The notes under the pieces were generated by a model that saw only the letters and a program-made list of their open reading frames with translations, did no database searches and was not told the origin of the DNA. A program made the position numbers and the translations under genes. From Desulfobacteraceae bacterium (GTDB taxonomy: Bacteria > Desulfobacterota > DSM-4660 > Desulfatiglandales > Desulfatiglandaceae): a DNA stretch of 8,209 bases. This document shows, in pieces, positions 5,119 to 8,209 of this stretch (position 1 is its first letter; each line of letters starts with the position of its first letter). The stretch lies in NCBI GenBank assembly GCA_013203065.1, contig JABMQV010000556.1, forward strand, positions 1-8,209. The letters run 5' to 3'.

Positions 5119-7491
5119 ATGAGGGAGTTCGCACACATAAATGCAACGACGATTGAGGAGGCGGTCTTCTTCCTGAGGGAGTTCAAGGGGAAAGCAATGC
5201 CCATTGCCGGGGGCACAGACCTGCTCGGCCAAATGAAGGACGAGATACTCCACAAATACCCTGAAGCAATAGTCAATATCAAGACTATTCCGGATCTGGA
5301 CTATATCAGGGAAGACAACGACACTCTAAAGATCGGTGCTCTGAGCAAGCTCCATGACATAGCCACTAACCCAACGATCAAAGCCAGGTATACGGCATTG
5401 GCAGAGGCGGCTCAAAGAGCAGCCTCGCCGCATATCAGGGAGATGGGTACCATAGGCGGGAACATCTGTCAGAGCAACAGATGCTGGTATTACTGGAGCC
5501 CTGACAACAGGTTTCCCTGCATCAGAAAAGGGGGCAAGGAATGTTACGCCGTGGCCGGTGAAAACAGAGACCTCCATTCAATATTCGGCGCTGTAAGAAT
5601 CGTCACCCCCCCTTGCTCCTCAAATTGTCCGGCTGATACGGATACAGCCTCATACTTGAGCAAGATCAGGGATGGCGAATTGCTTGAAGCGGCCAAAATA
5701 CTGCTCGATTTCAACCCGCTTGCAGCCATAACAGGAAGAGTATGCCCTCATTTCTGCGAAAGGAAGTGTAATCGAGGCGAGTTTGATGAACCCATTTCCA
5801 TAAGGTCCATCGAACGGTTTTTGGGTGATTATATTGTCGAGAACGCAGGCCAACTCATAAGACCCCCTGAAGTGGAATCTGAAAAGAGCGTGGCGGTTAT
5901 TGGCTCCGGACCGGCCGGACTCTCTGCTGCATATTACCTTAGAAGGTCGGGCCACCTCGTAACCGTGTTCGAGAAAATGGAGGAACCAGGAGGATGGCTC
6001 ACCTATGGCATAGCGCCATACAGACTCCCCAAATCCATTGTTAAAAAGCAGATCAATGTTCTTGAGGGCTCGGGAATCCAACTCAAGCTCGGGGTTGCTG
6101 TAGACAAAGATACAAGAATAGAAGGGCTCATGGAGAGTTTTGATGCGGTTTTCCTTGCATGCGGGGCCCAGAGAGAGAGAACTCTCGGAATAGAGGGCGA
6201 GAAGCTGATAATTTCCGGCCTGGAGTTCCTCAAGGGTTTCAATCGTGGGGTCAAAGAGGCTCCCGGCAGGCAAGTGGCAGTAATAGGTGGTGGAAACAGC
6301 AGCCTGGAGGTGGCAAGGGTCCTTTTGAGGATGGGAGCCGAAGCTGTCATTGTTTACAGGCGCAGCGAGGCGGAGATGCCAGCCATGAGGGAGGAGATTG
6401 AAAAGGCCAAGGAAGAAGGCCTTAAACTTGACTTTCTGGCCCAACCCGTTGGAGTATTCAAAAGGGAGGGTAAAACGGTCCTTAAATGCGTGAGGATGAA
6501 ACTTCGGGATCTGGATGATACAGGGAGACCCAGACCCATACCGATAGAAGGCGCGGAGTTCACCACCGAGTTTGATGCTGTGATTAAGGCCATTGGCGCG
6601 GATCAGGACACGTCATATATGCCTGCCGAATTCCTCGATGAAACTGGAGCGGGCCAGTTGAAAATTGACCTGTCCAAATATTGTCTGGGCAAGAACCTTT
6701 TTGCCGGAGGAGATTTCGTAACAGGTCAAGCAACGGTCGTGGAAGCCATAGCCGCGGGCAGAAAGGCTGCGGTCTCCATAGACCGATATCTTAAGGGTAA
6801 GGCAACGGAAGCTGAAAACAAGGAAAAGGAAACCATAAGGCTGCCAGAAAAGATCAACAGCTCCTGTCTTAAAAAGATGGGTAGAGTCAACATACCTGAA
6901 CGCTCCATATCAGAGAGAATGAAGAGCATGGATGTTGAGGATGTTCTTGATCTCGGCATAGGTGACACTCAAATGGAGGCGAACAGGTGCTTTAATTGTG
7001 GATGTGTGGCAGTTAACTCGTCAGACATAGCTCCAGCGCTAATCGCCTTAGATGCGAAGATAAAAACCACGGAGAGAGTCGTTGATGCCAAAGAGTTCTT
7101 CGAGGCAGGAGTAGACAAGACAACAGTCTTGGCTGACCATGAGATAGTGACTGAGATTCAAATACCCAAACCCAAGGACGGAACCAGGAGCAAGTTCATC
7201 AAGTTTGCGCCCCGGAAGTCAATAGACTTCCCGATTGTAAACTGTGCAACAGCCATAGAAAGAGAAGAAGGGGTCGTCAAGACAGCCAGGATATGCTTGA
7301 ACGCCGTATATAACATCCCATATCGGGTGATTGAAGCGGAGGAATCCATCATAGGGAAACCCATAGATGAGTCAACTGCCGAATGTGCTGCCAATGCAGC
7401 TGTTACGCATGCTTGTCCATTAATGAAGAATGCTCATAAGATTCAAATATCAAAGGCATTGGTAAAAAGAACGATATTGGCATGTATGTAG
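5119..7491 (+). CDS. FAD subunit of molybdenum hydroxylase with an inserted GltD-like NAD(P)H oxidoreductase module
   Basis: A 790-aa fusion. The ATG is 1 base after the preceding stop; the frame is open further upstream, but only inside the Mo-subunit gene. Residues 1-157 are the FAD-binding domain of CoxM/HcrB proteins, with 'AGGTDLL' (30-36) and 'GTIGGN' (110-115) as flavin loops. C117, C122, C134 and C142 form a four-cysteine loop like the one holding a [4Fe-4S] cluster in 4-hydroxybenzoyl-CoA reductase HcrB. Residues about 158-627 are a whole GltD-like module. It has Fe-S cysteines (C166, C170, C209, C213, C217), an FAD Rossmann motif GSGPAG (262-267), an NAD(P) motif GGGNSS (390-395), 'GGDFVTGQATVVEAIAAGRKAA' features (530-551) and a closing C624-x2-C627-G-C629. 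From about 629 the parent protein resumes with 'VNSSDIAPALIAL' and its C-terminal domain. Normal FAD subunits have about 290-330 residues. The module likely couples NAD(P)(H) to the enzyme; the direction of electron flow is inference. Confidence 0.93.
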   Translation: MREFAHINATTIEEAVFFLREFKGKAMPIAGGTDLLGQMKDEILHKYPEAIVNIKTIPDLDYIREDNDTLKIGALSKLHDIATNPTIKARYTALAEAAQRAASPHIREMGTIGGNICQSNRCWYYWSPDNRFPCIRKGGKECYAVAGENRDLHSIFGAVRIVTPPCSSNCPADTDTASYLSKIRDGELLEAAKILLDFNPLAAITGRVCPHFCERKCNRGEFDEPISIRSIERFLGDYIVENAGQLIRPPEVESEKSVAVIGSGPAGLSAAYYLRRSGHLVTVFEKMEEPGGWLTYGIAPYRLPKSIVKKQINVLEGSGIQLKLGVAVDKDTRIEGLMESFDAVFLACGAQRERTLGIEGEKLIISGLEFLKGFNRGVKEAPGRQVAVIGGGNSSLEVARVLLRMGAEAVIVYRRSEAEMPAMREEIEKAKEEGLKLDFLAQPVGVFKREGKTVLKCVRMKLRDLDDTGRPRPIPIEGAEFTTEFDAVIKAIGADQDTSYMPAEFLDETGAGQLKIDLSKYCLGKNLFAGGDFVTGQATVVEAIAAGRKAAVSIDRYLKGKATEAENKEKETIRLPEKINSSCLKKMGRVNIPERSISERMKSMDVEDVLDLGIGDTQMEANRCFNCGCVAVNSSDIAPALIALDAKIKTTERVVDAKEFFEAGVDKTTVLADHEIVTEIQIPKPKDGTRSKFIKFAPRKSIDFPIVNCATAIEREEGVVKTARICLNAVYNIPYRVIEAEESIIGKPIDESTAECAANAAVTHACPLMKNAHKIQISKALVKRTILACM

Positions 7492-7755
7492 ATAAGTAAA
7501 AAATGATGGAAGACTTTACTCTTCTTGAATTAAAAAAAAAATGAGAAAGGAGAAGAGATCATTCACCAGTCTATTCACCTGCCCTTAGGGTTTGCGTGTT
7601 CATTGATGAGTGTTCAGGTTTCAGCGAACCAGAAATCCTGACACCCGACACCTGTCGAAATTCTCGTTCAAATCGTCAAGTCATCTCACGATTCCTGCCA
7701 AGAGACTGAGAATAACCTGCATCCGTGATATTTGACCATAACCAAATAGAATTAC
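7492..7755. other. Intergenic stretch after the molybdenum enzyme operon, no gene seen
   Basis: About 260 bases with no convincing gene on either strand. It holds a T/A-rich start, a run of ten A (7532-7541) and a 13-codon frame from ATG 7503 that stops inside that run. I see no strong stem-plus-U-tract terminator: the best pairing is a 7-bp CTCTTCT/AGAAGAG match across a loop of nearly 30 bases, which is weak. The short direct repeat GTGTTC occurs twice near 7600. How the upstream operon terminates is not visible. Confidence 0.5.
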
Positions 7756-7784
7756 TTGACATTTATCCCCTATTCCCCTATGGG
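7756..7784 (+). promoter_or_regulatory. Candidate sigma-70-type promoter for the IHF/HU-like gene
   Basis: A perfect -35 TTGACA (7756-7761) is followed after 17 bases by TATGGG (7779-7784) as a weak -10; TTTAAT just downstream (7785-7790) is a better hexamer but at 23 bases. The site lies 30-60 bases before the ATG at 7817, as expected for a monocistronic housekeeping gene. Confidence 0.45.
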
Positions 7785-7816
7785 TTTAATTGAATATGGG
7801 TCTATAAGGAGGGGCG

Positions 7817-8098
7817 ATGAACAAGTCTGAATTGATAGAGGCGCTGAGCAAGGGTGAAGACCTCCCGAGAACGAAAGCTGAGGAGGTCGTGAACGTGTTT
7901 TTTGGTGAAATGACAGATGCCCTTGTGGGAGGGGATCGTGTGGAAATCCGAGGCCTGGGGAGTTTTAAGGTGAAACGCTACGGCGGATATACCGGCAGGA
8001 ACCCAAAGACAGGAAAAAAAATCAAAGTAAAGCCAAAGAAACTGCCGTTTTTCAAATGTGGTAAGGAATTGAAAGAGAGGGTGGATATCAATAAATAA
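7817..8098 (+). CDS. IHF-beta/HU-family DNA-bending protein
   Basis: A 93-aa basic protein of the HU/IHF family, the usual length (90-100 aa). It opens with the canonical 'MNKSELIEAL' helix. It contains 'VEIRGLGSF' (42-50) and the arm tip R61-N62-P63-K-T-G, whose proline intercalates into DNA to bend it. The C-terminal 'FFKCGKELKERV' (78-89) is like IHF-beta 'HFKPGKELRDR', with cysteine 81 in place of the usual proline. Overall it resembles IHF-beta more than HU, but subunit assignment in this group is not secure from sequence alone. The ATG follows AAGGAGGGG (7806-7814) at short spacing. It is a separate unit with its own candidate promoter and shows no functional link to the molybdenum enzyme. 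It would act on the nucleoid, bending DNA in transcription, replication or recombination. Confidence 0.95.
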   Translation: MNKSELIEALSKGEDLPRTKAEEVVNVFFGEMTDALVGGDRVEIRGLGSFKVKRYGGYTGRNPKTGKKIKVKPKKLPFFKCGKELKERVDINK

Positions 8099-8117
8099 GG
8101 ACAAAAGGAGGAAGTCC

Positions 8118-8144
8118 GTGAAGAGAATAAGTGTCACATCTTGA
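8118..8144 (+). other. Eight-codon reading frame behind a strong ribosome binding site
   Basis: AAGGAGG (8105-8111) lies 6 bases before a GTG that starts VKRISVTS and then stops at TGA. The binding site and spacing are as good as those of the real genes here, yet the frame is only 8 codons. It could be the start of a gene broken by a deletion or frame change, or chance in a purine-rich stretch. It lies 19 bases after the IHF/HU-like stop. Confidence 0.2.
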
Positions 8145-8189
8145 TTAGGGCATTAAGCCTATCGAACTCACCCTTGAATATGAGGAAAC

Positions 8190-8208
8190 GGGGTCAGACC
8201 TTGACCCC
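8190..8208. repeat. GGGGTCA palindrome at the window edge, related to the 1903-2060 element
   Basis: GGGGTCA, 5 bases, then TGACCCC make a perfect 7-bp inverted repeat. Its opening GGGGTCAGA and its inner CTTGAC both occur, in the same order, in the reverse complement of the right arm of the 1903-2060 element. It may be the first part of a larger repeat or a transposase-linked palindrome cut by the window end. Confidence 0.5.
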
Positions 8209-8209
8209 A

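Noticed and set aside
4578..5282. 234-codon open frame on the minus strand
   Set aside because: It overlaps the well-supported Mo subunit and the start of the FAD subunit, and shows no domain or ribosome binding site of note.
5650..6444. 264-codon open frame on the minus strand
   Set aside because: It lies wholly inside the GltD-like module of the FAD subunit, whose motifs are clear on the + strand; the minus-strand translation shows no recognisable domain.
7503..7544. 13-codon frame MMEDFTLLELKKK ending in a run of ten A
   Set aside because: There is no good ribosome binding site, it is too short to judge, and no recognisable continuation appears in the other frame after the A run.

Overview
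The window looks like a piece of an anaerobic bacterial chromosome, most likely a sulfate-reducing or syntrophic member of the Desulfobacterota (old Deltaproteobacteria). This is inferred from the gene content: Fe-S-rich oxidoreductases, a 4-hydroxybenzoyl-CoA-reductase-like molybdenum enzyme, an IHF/HU protein of the form common in that group, and interspersed GGGGTCAG-type palindromic repeats. No rRNA, tRNA or CRISPR array is visible. All supported genes are on the + strand.

Layout. (1) Positions 1-1900 hold the end of a small two-gene unit: a probably 5'-truncated protein with a [4Fe-4S] ferredoxin motif and a BFD-like [2Fe-2S] domain, then a 464-aa protein that I can only place tentatively as LarA-like (nickel-dependent racemase superfamily). 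(2) Positions 1901-2092 are non-coding and filled by an imperfect 31-bp inverted-repeat element of 158 bp that contains a second perfect 13-bp stem. Its right edge carries a perfect TATAAT just ahead of the next operon. (3) Positions 2093-7491 are a tight operon encoding a molybdenum hydroxylase in the order small [2Fe-2S] subunit, large Mo-cofactor subunit, FAD subunit. (4) Positions 7492-7816 are intergenic, ending in a candidate promoter. (5) Positions 7817-8098 encode an IHF-beta/HU-like DNA-binding protein, followed by a short tail with another GGGGTCAG palindrome at the very end of the window.

Three features of the molybdenum enzyme stand out. The [2Fe-2S] subunit begins with a textbook C2H2 zinc finger (C-x2-C-x12-H-x4-H). 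The Mo subunit is split by a one-base frame change, where two homopolymer runs lie just upstream of the stop; reading through it restores an 812-residue protein with family-like spacing. The FAD subunit is 790 aa instead of about 290-330 because a complete GltD-like NAD(P)H/FAD/Fe-S oxidoreductase module is inserted inside the FAD-subunit fold, next to an HcrB-like four-cysteine loop.

Together these suggest a self-contained redox enzyme in which NAD(P)(H) exchanges electrons through the inserted module with the FAD, [4Fe-4S], [2Fe-2S] and Mo centres. It could act as an NAD(P)H-coupled reductive dehydroxylase or as an NAD(P)+-reducing hydroxylase. The substrate cannot be read from the sequence. 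The domain identities are well supported by motifs; the electron path and physiology are inference.
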